Of a stretch of DNA of 64,000 nt, positions 9,268-18,657 are shown piece by piece. Every line of letters starts with the position of its first letter. Within the stretch, counting starts at the first letter, position 1. Below the pieces are notes generated by a model. It saw only the letters and a list, made by a program, of their open reading frames with translations. It was not told the DNA's origin and searched no databases. The position numbers and the translations under genes were made by a program. The DNA lies in assembly GCF_030362855.1 (NCBI RefSeq), contig NZ_JAUCBP010000007.1, positions 558,675 through 622,674 of the forward strand, in the 5' to 3' direction. This DNA comes from Neoalteromonas arenosi (GTDB lineage: Bacteria > Pseudomonadota > Gammaproteobacteria > Enterobacterales > Alteromonadaceae).

Positions 9268-10051
9268 ATTTAGGTTGGCACTCAAATAAATGCCCGGTGT
9301 GCTCAATACTGTCATCCGACATTAAGTAACAATAAGTGGGCATTATATCTTCGGGCGTCCTCAGTTGAGCCTTGTCTTCTGCAGGAAACGCTGATGCGCG
9401 CATTGCGGTTCGAGTACCACCTGGGTTCACGCAGTTAAATCGGATATTCTGCGCATCGTATTCAGCGGCTAAAACTTCAGTCATACCCTCAGTAGCAAAT
9501 TTAGATACGCTGTATGTCCCCCAAAACTTCCGACCTTCGCGACCGACGGTAGACGTAGTTGTTATAACTGATGCGGAGCCTGGAGATTTCTCCAATGCCG
9601 GTAATACGCCCTGTATCAGCATAAATGAGGCATTGACGTTTACCTGCATAATGTCTTGCCACTCGTCTTGTTTAATTTGTGAAAAAGGGCAAAGCATTCC
9701 CAGAATACTCGCATTTAAAACGAGGCCATCTAAGTGACCAAACTGATCGATGATAGTGTTGCCCATGTCTTTATAATGTTGGGCGGAGGCACCTTTTAGA
9801 TCGAGTGGCACTATTGCAGGTTCCGGATAACCTGCATCAACAATTGCGTCATAGGTATTTTCGAGTTTGCTGACAGTGCGGCCCAGTAAAATACAAGTTG
9901 CACCTAATTTGGCATAGGTTAGTGCCACAGCACGGCCAATTCCATCACCGGCTCCCGTAATCAAAATGACTTTGTTTTCAAGCGATTGTGGTTTTGCTGC
10001 ATATTGGTTAGCAACGTATAGATTGCGAGTAAACGATTGGGTTTTTAGCAT
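9266..10051 (-). CDS. yciK: YciK-family short-chain dehydrogenase/reductase
   Basis: The product is about 261 residues from the ATG at 10051. An in-frame GTG at 10066 is possible, but it lies inside the likely Shine-Dalgarno AGGTGA. It is an NAD(P)-binding Rossmann protein: TGAGDGIGRAVA for the cofactor, LVLNAS in place of NNAG, STVGREG with the Ser, and TYSVSKFATEGM for the Tyr-x3-Lys pair. Long stretches such as CVNPGGTRTAMRASAFP and TPEDIMP match E. coli YciK closely. The physiological substrate of YciK is not established. It is convergent with glnS and shares its terminator. The family call is secure; function beyond oxidoreductase is unknown. Confidence 0.88.
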   Translation of the reverse strand: MLKTQSFTRNLYVANQYAAKPQSLENKVILITGAGDGIGRAVALTYAKLGATCILLGRTVSKLENTYDAIVDAGYPEPAIVPLDLKGASAQHYKDMGNTIIDQFGHLDGLVLNASILGMLCPFSQIKQDEWQDIMQVNVNASFMLIQGVLPALEKSPGSASVITTTSTVGREGRKFWGTYSVSKFATEGMTEVLAAEYDAQNIRFNCVNPGGTRTAMRASAFPAEDKAQLRTPEDIMPTYCYLMSDDSIEHTGHLFECQPK

Positions 10052-10354
10052 GGTAAACAAATTCACCTATATATTTAGAATTAGGGCAAATACAAAGGTC
10101 GCTAATGATAAACGAAAACAAAACGGGATATGACAATATTTCGTTTCACAACGATCATTTGCGATTTTTTTGTTCACTATACTTACAAAGTATTAACAAA
10201 CCTTTGCATTGTTGCTACAAAGCCCATAATATTAGGAAAACACAACTGGTCTTACTTGTTTAAAAATTGTTCGTATATGTGAACAGTGCCGCGTTCAAGT
10301 ACGCACAGTCTCTAGCCATGAACAAGAATAACAATAGAATTGTAGGGAGTAGAA
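10052..10354. other. Intergenic region upstream of yciK and the lipase gene
   Basis: This AT-rich divergent region has no gene. It holds a possible operator (10268-10285) and a weak TTGCAT / CATAAT promoter-like pair (10204-10230, spacer 15). The lipase gene's Shine-Dalgarno GGGAG lies at its end. Nothing else stands out. Confidence 0.5.
10268..10285. promoter_or_regulatory. Imperfect palindrome TGTTC-N8-GAACA upstream of the lipase gene
   Basis: The 18-bp inverted repeat has perfect 5-bp arms and a symmetric ATAT centre, about 70 bases before the lipase start codon. The form suits a dimeric repressor or activator. No cognate regulator can be named. Confidence 0.35.
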
Positions 10355-12946
10355 ATGAGAAAACTATTGATCAGCAGCAGCATTGCTATGGCGTTGGGCT
10401 TGGCAGGCTGCGGTGGTGGCGAAACTATCGCCGACATCGAAGCTGAAATTCCGGTGGAACCACCCAAGTCACGTATTTTATTTGATCCGGGTGCAGGTCA
10501 ACTAAATGTTCCTAACGATCTATTGATGCTGCCTGGAGATGACGGGTTCTTCGATTACACCTTAAATATCCCTGTGGCTGACCCTACAGATTTCGGTGAC
10601 CCTTCAAACGCACTAAACGTGCTAGACGGTTGGTCAACCAGTCATCCATTTGTCATTGACGTTGTAACCCCTCCAGGGGTTGGTCTTGACGAGTCAACAC
10701 TTGCCGCCGGAATACGTATTTTTGAAGCAACCTTAGGATTGGATCAAAGCGACCCTGACTGTGCACAAATTCGAGTGCCAAGTGCCGGCTGTAAAATCGG
10801 TGACGAATTAGTATTTGGTCAAGATTTCGTGCTATCTCTGGCTGATTCAGACACAATTACCGTCGTTCCATTGACGCCATTTAAAGCCGGAACAGGGCAT
10901 GTTTTGGTTATGACAAAAGCGTTGATGGACACTGCTGGAAATCCTGTAGAAGGTTCAACTACGTGGGATCTCGTTAAACAAGATCCTGAGGTTTTGCCAC
11001 TAGCGTCTGAATCTCAGCTTAGTCTACAAAATCTCATCAACTCACACATCCTAGCCCTACAAACAGCAGGCTTGACACGTGACGAACTGACATATGTGTC
11101 AGCGTTCACAACCCAGTCTACGGTTTCGACTATGGCTACGCTTAAGCAAGTGATGATTGCTGAATTCGCGGCACGAGCGGGCGAAGGTGATCCGAATGCA
11201 GGCGAGGCTCTTCCCCGTATTATTGCAACTGATGCAACGGGTCCACAAAACGTAATGGAAACGTTGGGTTTAGTCGGCGCAGAGACAGTTGCTGGGGCAG
11301 TGCAATTTGGCATTAGCCAGTTGCCACCTGAAGCGGCTCCACTCATTCCACTGATTGAAGCCACTGACTTTTCACCACTACAAACCTGTGATGGCTTATT
11401 TGGTACTGTCGGCGGTCAATTAGCACCGCTTTGGGGTTCAGTGAACGAATTTGCAGTAGGTGTGGCGACGGGGATTTTAGGTCAAGCTGGACCTTTTTGT
11501 GCGGCGACCCGCATGGAAGGCACCATTGCCTTGCCTTATTACTTAGCTATTCCTACGGCTGAAAACCCGTTGGCACCAATTAATGATTTCTGGGAAGCTG
11601 CATGTGATAGCGGTATCGTTTTAGCTGGCGCGCCAGCAGCAGTGTTAGGTGCATCAACCCCAGGGCCAAACAATGAGTTGTGTCAAGCGGTAGGTCTCGC
11701 CGATTTGCGTTTCAATGGCGAAAAACTCGACCCAGCACGTAACATTACTAAGTTTAACCCTATCCCACAGCCCAAAGGTGGCAATATGGGGGCGGAGATC
11801 TTAGATGTTCAGGTAACAGTGCCTAACCCAACATTGGCTGCAGCGCTTGGTTTCCCAATTGAGAAGCCTGAGTCTGGTTGGCCAGTGGTTATTTTGGCAC
11901 ATGGTATTACGTCTAAGAAAGAGGACATGCTAGCGATCACGGGTACCTTGTCACTGGCTGGTTTTGCAACCGTTGCGATTGACCAACCACTTCACGGTAG
12001 CCGTGGTTTCGACCTAACCGGCGATGGTAATGATGAGTTGAACGCGACTACAGTGTCGGCGACGGTTTATATGAACCTTGCAAGCTTGCCAACTGCACGT
12101 GATAACCTGCGTCAGTCAGTATCAGACTTGCTTGGCTTACGCCTTGGCCTAAATGCATTTATTGACACCTCAGAGGGGCAGTTAGGTGACTTAGATGCAA
12201 CTAACGTTTCAGTTATGGGTGTGTCACTTGGTGCGATCACTGGTGGTAACTTCGCCGCAGTCGCTAATACTTCACTTGGCAATCCGCTAATCGATGCGAT
12301 GTTTGCTATCGAGGCAGCATCACTTGAATCTCCAGGTGGTGGTTTAGCATCATTCTTGCTTGAAAGTGGTGCGTTTGGTGGTTTGATCAAAGGCTTACTA
12401 TTGAGTCAAGCATCAACAGATTTCCAAGGTTTACTCGTGCAACTCTATGGCACAACTGACGTGACAGAGGCTCAACTTCGGGGTGCCGTTGATGCGTTCG
12501 AGGCAAATGCGACAGCGGAGCAGCTTGCAGCTGTAAACGCAGTATTCGCTGAGTTTGCTTTTGCTGCACAAACCGTATTGGACGCAGGTGATCCCATCAA
12601 CTTTGGTCAACTACTTGGCTCAAACACACCGGTCCACATGATGACAGTTGTAGGTGACGGTGGTGAAGTCAACTTACCTGACCAAGTCATTCCAGTAACA
12701 ACAGCCTTGCCACTGGCGGGTCAGCTGCCTCTTGCGCGGGTCATTGGCTTAGAGCAGGTTGTTAGTGATACTACCGGTGATCCAGCCAATGGTATCGTGT
12801 TGTTCTCAGAAGGTGCTCACGCATCAAGCTTGAGTCCGGCGGCAAGTCCAGCGGCAACTACTGAGATGCAGTTGCAAGTTGCTGCATTCGTAGCGAGTGC
12901 GGGTATGTTTATTGATATTACCAACGAAGCAGTAATTTCAAACTAA
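10355..12946 (+). CDS. Pla-1/cef/VolA-like surface lipase, lipoprotein
   Basis: The product is 863 residues. A type II signal peptide ends in the lipobox LAGC (Cys about residue 19), followed by GGG, so it is a lipoprotein that is probably shown on the outer membrane. The N-terminal 400 residues resemble the beta-rich domain of the Vibrio/Aeromonas Pla-1/cef extracellular lipase family. The C-terminal half is an alpha/beta hydrolase with VILAHGITSKKEDM (oxyanion region) and nucleophile elbow GVSLGA (Ser624). A His in GAHASSL near the C-terminus could complete the triad. VolA of Vibrio cholerae cleaves lysophosphatidylcholine to free fatty acids; a similar role in using host or environmental lipid is plausible. 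Shine-Dalgarno GGGAG precedes the ATG, and a terminator follows. It stands alone, with the acylase gene next on the same strand. Confidence 0.82.
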   Translation: MRKLLISSSIAMALGLAGCGGGETIADIEAEIPVEPPKSRILFDPGAGQLNVPNDLLMLPGDDGFFDYTLNIPVADPTDFGDPSNALNVLDGWSTSHPFVIDVVTPPGVGLDESTLAAGIRIFEATLGLDQSDPDCAQIRVPSAGCKIGDELVFGQDFVLSLADSDTITVVPLTPFKAGTGHVLVMTKALMDTAGNPVEGSTTWDLVKQDPEVLPLASESQLSLQNLINSHILALQTAGLTRDELTYVSAFTTQSTVSTMATLKQVMIAEFAARAGEGDPNAGEALPRIIATDATGPQNVMETLGLVGAETVAGAVQFGISQLPPEAAPLIPLIEATDFSPLQTCDGLFGTVGGQLAPLWGSVNEFAVGVATGILGQAGPFCAATRMEGTIALPYYLAIPTAENPLAPINDFWEAACDSGIVLAGAPAAVLGASTPGPNNELCQAVGLADLRFNGEKLDPARNITKFNPIPQPKGGNMGAEILDVQVTVPNPTLAAALGFPIEKPESGWPVVILAHGITSKKEDMLAITGTLSLAGFATVAIDQPLHGSRGFDLTGDGNDELNATTVSATVYMNLASLPTARDNLRQSVSDLLGLRLGLNAFIDTSEGQLGDLDATNVSVMGVSLGAITGGNFAAVANTSLGNPLIDAMFAIEAASLESPGGGLASFLLESGAFGGLIKGLLLSQASTDFQGLLVQLYGTTDVTEAQLRGAVDAFEANATAEQLAAVNAVFAEFAFAAQTVLDAGDPINFGQLLGSNTPVHMMTVVGDGGEVNLPDQVIPVTTALPLAGQLPLARVIGLEQVVSDTTGDPANGIVLFSEGAHASSLSPAASPAATTEMQLQVAAFVASAGMFIDITNEAVISN

Positions 12947-12966
12947 TCCACCTCACAACAACATCA

Positions 12967-12998
12967 AAAAGGCCGATAGTTTTACCGGCCTTTTTTTT
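12967..12998 (+). terminator. Rho-independent terminator after the lipase gene
   Basis: GGCCG / CGGCC stem with a loop of about ten bases, preceded by an A-run and followed by eight Ts. Confidence 0.85.
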
Positions 12999-13117
12999 CG
13001 CCAAGTGTTTATAAGGCTCGAATCAATCAGTACATATAAGTGTTAATTATTTGTAAATAAAATGTGTCATTGATATACAAGAAAGTGACAGAAAAATTAA
13101 GCATGGAGCTTACAATA

Positions 13118-15637
13118 ATGAATAACGCTTTTTTTAAGCCTCTGAAAATAGGCATGATAGCAGCATCAATAACGGGTTTGATGGCATGTGGAAGTGATAA
13201 TAATGACTTTTCAAATGTTGACAATCCACCGCCACTAACACCCGCGCCCGTAACACCCACACCACCGGCTCCTGTACCTAACTTTGACGACGATGGCGTG
13301 TTAGACGCTAACATTCGTTGGACGACATATGGTGTGCCACACGTAACCGCTGATAACTTAGAAAGTATGGCCTATGGGGTGGGTTATGCCTTCGCTCGCG
13401 ATAATATCTGTGTTTTGGCCGATCAAGTCGTGCGCTATAATTCTGAGCGGGCAAAATACTTAGGCCCAGATCTAGTGCCGGGCTCAGGTGATTCCGCTCA
13501 TTTAATTAATGATTTTGGTTTTTTGACCCTCGGGATTCGTGAACAAGCTGAGCAAGGCTATGCTGGGTTGTCTGCAAACACCAGAGCCATGCTGTCGGGA
13601 TACACTCAAGGTTATAATCGCTACCTTGCTGATACGGGGGTCACAAACATAGATGGTCGCTGTGCCAACCAACCCTGGGTGCAACCAATTGATAGTTTGG
13701 ATTTGTTAACGTATTCGCTAGGTGTCTCTCTCTTGCCAGGTGCAGCCAATTTTCTCGGCGCAATGTTTGTAGCAGCGCCTCCAGGTGAGAGTTTTTTACC
13801 ATTCCCTGTAGACAATGCGCGATCAATAGATTTTAAAATTGCACCTGACGTAGAACTACCAGAGGTCAATGGTTTTGATCTCGGTTCTAATGGTTGGGGG
13901 CTCGGGAGTGACGTGACGGAAAACGGGCAGGGGACATTATTGGCCAATCCACATTTCCCTCACACTGGAGCACTGCGATTCTGGCAGTTACACACCACCA
14001 TACCCGGTCATCTCGATGTTATAGGCGGTTCGCTAATGGGATTACCGGGTGCAGTAAATATCGGATTTAATGAGCATGTAGCCTGGACTCATACTTTCTC
14101 TACAGCAGAGCACTTTGTGGTTTATCAACTTATGTTGGATGAAAATGATCCGACCCAGCAAACGCATATGGTTGACGGCAGCCGCCGTTTGATAACGGGT
14201 AAGCAAATTGAAATTGATGTCGCGGTAGGGCCCGGACAGACAATTCGTTTGGGTAAAATGAGTTACAGCACAAATTACGGTCCGATTATCGTAGTACCCG
14301 GTAATTTTGAATGGGGGCCAGGCGGCAATGCGTTCGCTATAAAAGACGTGAACCTACCAAACTTCGATGTTATTGATCATTGGCTAGCGATGAATTTGTC
14401 CACTTCGATGGATGAGTTTAAACAGGCGTTTATGGATTACGATGGCGTTATCTTTAATAACACCATGGCAACGTCTGCAGATGGTCAGGTGTTTTATATT
14501 GATGACTCAACCGTACCGCGGTTAACCGATGTTGCAATCAATGAACTTACAACCAATCCATTGTTGATCGGTATTCGCCAGCAAGCGGGTTTTACAGTAC
14601 TGCCGGGCTTTATATCTGCGTTTGATTTTGAACGGCCAGTACCGTTTGAAGAGGCGCCGCAGTATTCTGGTACTGATTATGTACAAAATTCAAATGATAG
14701 TTTCTGGTTAACGAACCTTGAAAGTCCGATTACCGGCGTGTCGCCACTATATGGTCAAGTTGGCAATCAGCAGTCACTTCGGTCGCGTATGGCGCATGTA
14801 CTGTTGAACGACGAGCGGGGTGCCGACAATCTGTTCTCTGCTGACGAAGTGGTAAACGCTTTGCTTGGTAACCGCAACTATCTCGGCGAGGCGGTACTAG
14901 ATGACCTAATTACCTATTGTGAGCAGCGTGGTACCAACCCGGTTCAGGTCGATGGTGAATTTGTTACGCTCACTGACGCCTGCACAGCACTAGGATTATG
15001 GGACGGTACGATGAATCTTGGTAGTGCAGGAGCACCATTATTTAGAGAGTTTGCCTTCCAGTTCAATCGCGCACCACAGTGGGACGTAGCCTTTAACCCG
15101 GAGGATCCAGTCAACACGCCTAGTGGATTGTCTGATAATCTCACAACGCTTGAACATTTAGCCAGAGCCGTACGTGTTATGGAGTCAGCTGGCATAGCGT
15201 TAGATGCAACTCTTGGCGAAGTTCAGTTTGTTGAGCGCAGCACTGTGGCAGGAGCGCCTTCAGGTAATCGAATTCCGTGGGCAGGTGCACATAATGTGGA
15301 AGGTGGCTTTAACGTATTTGATACGCGTATAAGTGATCCTACCTTACTGCCGCGTCACAGTTATCCTACAGTAAATGCTTCTACCCGAATGAGTGCCGAG
15401 GGGCAGGGGTATCATATCAACTATGGCAGTAGCTGGATGATTGTGATGAACTTCACAGATAACGGGCCAGAGGGTCACGGGATCTTGACGTATTCACAAA
15501 GCTCAAACCGCGATAGTGACCACTTTTTGGATCAAACTTTACTGTATTCACAGCAACCTCAACTGCGTCCAATGCTTTTCACCGACGAAGCAATCGAAGC
15601 AAATAAAATCATGGAGTTAAATCTGTCTTCACAGTAG
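13118..15637 (+). CDS. Penicillin-acylase-family lipoprotein (Ntn hydrolase; possible acyl-amide or AHL acylase)
   Basis: The product is about 839 residues from the ATG at 13118, chosen because GGAG at 13105-13108 is well spaced and the signal peptide then begins MNNAFF and ends at lipobox LMAC. A proline-rich linker follows. The alpha-chain region has WTTYGVPHVTADN and YAFARDNIC. The autocatalytic cleavage site is at GSNGWGLGS, where Ser (about 257) would become the N-terminal nucleophile of the beta chain. NGFDLGSNGW, HFPHTGALRFWQ and NIGFNEHVAWTHT fit PvdQ/QuiP/aculeacin-type acylases. Such enzymes hydrolyse long acyl-amide bonds, including acyl-homoserine lactones, but the substrate here is unknown. 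The lipobox and absence of neighbouring quorum-sensing genes suggest a periplasmic, nutritional or quorum-quenching role. A terminator lies just downstream. Confidence 0.85.
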   Translation: MNNAFFKPLKIGMIAASITGLMACGSDNNDFSNVDNPPPLTPAPVTPTPPAPVPNFDDDGVLDANIRWTTYGVPHVTADNLESMAYGVGYAFARDNICVLADQVVRYNSERAKYLGPDLVPGSGDSAHLINDFGFLTLGIREQAEQGYAGLSANTRAMLSGYTQGYNRYLADTGVTNIDGRCANQPWVQPIDSLDLLTYSLGVSLLPGAANFLGAMFVAAPPGESFLPFPVDNARSIDFKIAPDVELPEVNGFDLGSNGWGLGSDVTENGQGTLLANPHFPHTGALRFWQLHTTIPGHLDVIGGSLMGLPGAVNIGFNEHVAWTHTFSTAEHFVVYQLMLDENDPTQQTHMVDGSRRLITGKQIEIDVAVGPGQTIRLGKMSYSTNYGPIIVVPGNFEWGPGGNAFAIKDVNLPNFDVIDHWLAMNLSTSMDEFKQAFMDYDGVIFNNTMATSADGQVFYIDDSTVPRLTDVAINELTTNPLLIGIRQQAGFTVLPGFISAFDFERPVPFEEAPQYSGTDYVQNSNDSFWLTNLESPITGVSPLYGQVGNQQSLRSRMAHVLLNDERGADNLFSADEVVNALLGNRNYLGEAVLDDLITYCEQRGTNPVQVDGEFVTLTDACTALGLWDGTMNLGSAGAPLFREFAFQFNRAPQWDVAFNPEDPVNTPSGLSDNLTTLEHLARAVRVMESAGIALDATLGEVQFVERSTVAGAPSGNRIPWAGAHNVEGGFNVFDTRISDPTLLPRHSYPTVNASTRMSAEGQGYHINYGSSWMIVMNFTDNGPEGHGILTYSQSSNRDSDHFLDQTLLYSQQPQLRPMLFTDEAIEANKIMELNLSSQ

Positions 15638-15660
15638 AATTCAATCCGTGAAGTCAATCC

Positions 15661-15692
15661 AACAAAGGGCCGCTATGGTCCTTTGTTGTTTT
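15661..15692 (+). terminator. Rho-independent terminator after the acylase gene
   Basis: AACAAAGG / CCTTTGTT stem extended by inner G-C pairs, followed by a T-rich tract. Confidence 0.8.
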
Positions 15693-15754
15693 TCAAGCTG
15701 TGTGACATCAGAAACAAATGCACAGCTTAGTTATGCAAAGACTTAGAGGTTAAT

Positions 15755-16771
15755 TTGGAATTTTTATATGAATATGGCGTTTTCTTCGCCAAAGCAGTAA
15801 CAATCGTTGTCGCCATTATTGTGATTATTGCCAGTATTGCAGCACAGGCAGCGAAGCAAAAACCCGGCAAAGGCCACCTCTCAATCAATTCAAAGTCGGA
15901 AAGCCTGGATGAACTCAGCCGCTACGCCCAAGAAACATTGTTGAGTAAAGATCAATTAAAAGCGCACAAAAAAGCAGAGAAAAAAGCGCTGAAAGAGCGT
16001 GAAAAGGCGGCTGAGGAAAAAGCGAATCTATTCGTTTTGGACTTTAAAGGGTCGATGGATGCGCATGAAGTTGAAGGGTTGCGCGAAGAGATTACGGCAA
16101 TTCTTACCGTTGCGACGGATAAGGATGAAGTGTTAGTAAAAGTAGAAAGTGGTGGCGGTGTTGTACATGGGTACGGATTGGCCGCATCACAGCTACAACG
16201 TATTAAGGACAAGGGCATAAAGCTAACTATTGCGGTTGATAAAGTAGCCGCAAGCGGTGGTTATATGATGGCTTGTGTGGCCGATATAATTATTGCCAGT
16301 CGTTTTGCGATTATTGGCTCGATTGGGGTTATCGCGCAGCTGCCGAATTTCAATAAGATCCTAAAGAAAAACGATATTGATTTTGAGCAGCACACTGCAG
16401 GTGAATACAAGCGCACGTTAACCATGTTTGGTGAAAACAATGATGCTGGCCGAGAGAAGTTTCGCGAAGAGCTAGAGGATGTGCATGTTATGTTTAAAGA
16501 ATTCGTGCAACGTCATCGCCCAGAGCTCGATATTAATAAAGTAGCAACCGGCGAATACTGGTACGGAGAACGCGCGCTCGATCTAGGATTGATAGATACT
16601 ATTCAAACGTCAGATGACTTCGTTCTGGAAGCTAATAAGAGCCATAAGGTTTACACGGTTAGCTACGAAACTAAAAAGACGATGGCCGAGAAATTGGGCT
16701 TTGGTTTTGCCAGTGCCGTTGAACGTACTTTTATGCGTATCTGGGAGCGCTCTCAGTCTTTGTTTAAATGA
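15755..16771 (+). CDS. sohB: Inner-membrane peptidase SohB (S49 family)
   Basis: The product is 338 residues from a TTG start with GAGG six bases upstream; no ATG allows the conserved N-terminus EFLYEYGVFFAKAV. One N-terminal transmembrane helix (about residues 10-30) is followed by a charged coiled-coil-like segment and the S49 domain. LDFKGSMDAHEV, GGGVVHGYGLAASQLQR and KVAASGGYMMACVAD match E. coli SohB. The Ser/Lys dyad is Ser167 in AASGG and Lys219 in GEYKRTL. It is a signal-peptide-peptidase-like protease of the inner membrane that suppresses DegP loss in E. coli. Its stop overlaps the start of the following TetR-family gene (ATGA), so the two are co-translated. Confidence 0.95.
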   Translation: MEFLYEYGVFFAKAVTIVVAIIVIIASIAAQAAKQKPGKGHLSINSKSESLDELSRYAQETLLSKDQLKAHKKAEKKALKEREKAAEEKANLFVLDFKGSMDAHEVEGLREEITAILTVATDKDEVLVKVESGGGVVHGYGLAASQLQRIKDKGIKLTIAVDKVAASGGYMMACVADIIIASRFAIIGSIGVIAQLPNFNKILKKNDIDFEQHTAGEYKRTLTMFGENNDAGREKFREELEDVHVMFKEFVQRHRPELDINKVATGEYWYGERALDLGLIDTIQTSDDFVLEANKSHKVYTVSYETKKTMAEKLGFGFASAVERTFMRIWERSQSLFK

Positions 16772-17388
16772 GTAAATCTACCAAGACACGAATTCTAGCA
16801 TCCGCTGAGACCCTGTTCGCGGAACAGGGTTTTACCCACACTTCAATGCGAATGATAACGCGACATGCGAATGTCAATCTGGCCGCCGTTAATTACCATT
16901 TTGGCAATAAGAAAAACCTCATACAAGCCGTATTTAAAGAGTACTTTGAACACACTATACCAACTGCACAAGAGTATTTGGCGGTGCTCGAATCCGCGCC
17001 ACAGGTAACCGTTGATGCGGTTATTAATTGTATTGTTGAGCCATTACTCCACTTAGAAAAGCTGAAGCCGAACGGGGCCGCGCTGTTTATTCAGTTATTG
17101 GGTCATGGTTACACAGATGCTCAAGGCCACCTCCGCGGTTTTATTATGGGCAATTACGGCGATACGATTCAGCGTCTAATGACACTATTTAAAACTAGCT
17201 TGCCACATATCAGTGATGTGGATTTGTTCTGGCGCTTACACTTTGCGCTAGGTAGTTTCGTATTTTCAATGTCATCAAGTTCTGCGTTGGCGGATATTGC
17301 ACAAGCCGACTTTCAACAATCCGTAGAGTTAAAAGAATTAACTCAACAGCTCGCGCAGTTTGTGACAGCCGGCATTAAACAAGGCTAA
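16768..17388 (+). CDS. psrA: TetR-family regulator of the PsrA type
   Basis: The product is 206 residues. The N-terminal TetR HTH spans about residues 10-50, with TSMRMITRHANVNLAAVNYH and FGNKKNLIQAVF, nearly the PsrA signature (LAAVNYHFGSKKALIQAVF in Pseudomonas). The sensor domain keeps GAALFIQLLG, AQGHLR and LFWRLHFALGSFVFSMS. PsrA responds to long-chain fatty acids and controls beta-oxidation genes and, in Pseudomonas, rpoS. The ATGA overlap with sohB gives translational coupling. I saw no clear PsrA-type AAAC-N-GTTT operator near the fatty-acid genes in this window, so its targets are unknown. The orthology call rests on motif match and could be a close TetR relative instead. Confidence 0.78.
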   Translation: MSKSTKTRILASAETLFAEQGFTHTSMRMITRHANVNLAAVNYHFGNKKNLIQAVFKEYFEHTIPTAQEYLAVLESAPQVTVDAVINCIVEPLLHLEKLKPNGAALFIQLLGHGYTDAQGHLRGFIMGNYGDTIQRLMTLFKTSLPHISDVDLFWRLHFALGSFVFSMSSSSALADIAQADFQQSVELKELTQQLAQFVTAGIKQG

Positions 17389-17415
17389 ATCTCTTCAAAT
17401 TGAATAGATATTCAT

Positions 17416-18570
17416 TTAATGTCTTGTGTCGATACCGGATTTTCTATATTCCGTTGGTGTGAGGCCAGTACAGCTTTTAAACGCTTTGTAGAAACTAGAG
17501 CGGGCATTGAACCCGACCGCGAGCGCGATATCGAGCACTGACTTATTGCTTGTCAAAAGCTGTTGCTTTGCATCATTGATTCGCGCTTCGTTAATTAAAT
17601 CAAAAAATGTCGTGTGTAAATGTTGGCTGAGTGTTTGTGATATATATTGACTCGGTACGTCAATGTGTTTGGCAAGCTGCGCCAAATGTAGACCTGCGAC
17701 AAGGTGTACTCTATCTATTTCAATTGCCGTGTTTAGCTTGTTGGCAATGCGCTTAATATCTTCGTCATTTAACGCAGACCGCGAGTAGGTCTCTTTTGCA
17801 GTAGGTTGTAAGTCAGATTCATCCTTATCGGCCTCAAACATTTCAACAAAGCCTGGTTGTTGGCGCAAGCCAAATATCCCCACGGTAATGGTAACGGCTA
17901 AATACAGCGCCATCAGGCCAGCAGGGGATAGACCAACATGGATAAAACGCTCTTCAAAAAGCAATACAAGTAATGCGTACAACCACAATACAACAAAGGC
18001 CCCCGCAACAAAGTTTACCCATGCCAGTGTTTTACCATCATCCTCTGCGAAGGCATGTTTTAGTGCACGGCGGTAAGTTACTGTTTTGAGGATAATCGCC
18101 CCTACATATGCCAAACTCATTAGGCACCAAAAGCACATAGCGATAAAGAAAAAGCGAGCAACAAACTGGGTATACGATGACGTTACCGGTTTAGCACCAA
18201 AAAACATTTGCTCGAATTCACTATTAGGTAACGTCCAGAGTAAAACTGAAAGTGTTACGCCGATGATTACTGGAACAATATGTAACCAGAAGGCGGGGCG
18301 CCAACGCCAAGCATGCGGGCAAACTAAGCTATCGTGATAAAGCCACATGCTCGGTAATAACACAAAAAACAAGCTGGGTAATAAACTGATGTATAGACGC
18401 TGGTAGTCAAATTCGCCTGCCATTAGCAACGGGCCTGTGGCGATTGCGGCTAATATCAGAAGTAGACTGAATATTGGGGTGCGAGCATAGGGAGCTGATT
18501 GCAAATGCAGCAGCAGTGCAGTAAATAGCGCAATGCCAATTGCCATTGAGGCGCTAATCAACTCGAACAT
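17416..18570 (-). CDS. Membrane-bound AraC-family transcriptional regulator
   Basis: The product is 384 residues. About seven hydrophobic helices occupy residues 5-240. They are followed by an acidic linker and an AraC/XylS double HTH at about 280-380, with LAQLAKHIDVPSQYISQTL as the first helix-turn-helix and SVLDIALAVGFNARSSFYKA as the second, ending in TGLTPTEYRKS. The layout is that of membrane-integrated AraC regulators that sense an external or membrane signal. It is divergent from the polytopic membrane gene at 18762. The intergenic region carries three evenly spaced (G)AATTTAAC-type repeats and a palindrome (18614-18628), likely its binding sites. ATG start is assumed. Ligand unknown. 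Confidence 0.9.
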   Translation of the reverse strand: MFELISASMAIGIALFTALLLHLQSAPYARTPIFSLLLILAAIATGPLLMAGEFDYQRLYISLLPSLFFVLLPSMWLYHDSLVCPHAWRWRPAFWLHIVPVIIGVTLSVLLWTLPNSEFEQMFFGAKPVTSSYTQFVARFFFIAMCFWCLMSLAYVGAIILKTVTYRRALKHAFAEDDGKTLAWVNFVAGAFVVLWLYALLVLLFEERFIHVGLSPAGLMALYLAVTITVGIFGLRQQPGFVEMFEADKDESDLQPTAKETYSRSALNDEDIKRIANKLNTAIEIDRVHLVAGLHLAQLAKHIDVPSQYISQTLSQHLHTTFFDLINEARINDAKQQLLTSNKSVLDIALAVGFNARSSFYKAFKSCTGLTPTEYRKSGIDTRH

Positions 18571-18613
18571 TTAATACCTAACCGATGTATTGCCTTATCG
18601 ACCTAGAATTCTA

Positions 18614-18628
18614 CCTTAACTGTTAAGG
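18614..18628. repeat. Perfect palindrome CCTTAAC-T-GTTAAGG
   Basis: Seven-base arms with a single central base, about 45 bases from the start codon of the AraC-type gene. It is a candidate autoregulatory operator, or by chance a weak hairpin. Confidence 0.4.
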
Positions 18629-18657
18629 CAATGACCAAAGGTTGTGGTTCCCAATCT

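Noticed and set aside
11014-11364. Minus-strand frame of 116 codons inside the lipase gene
   Set aside because: It is a shadow of the lipase reading frame, without any recognisable domain or start signal.
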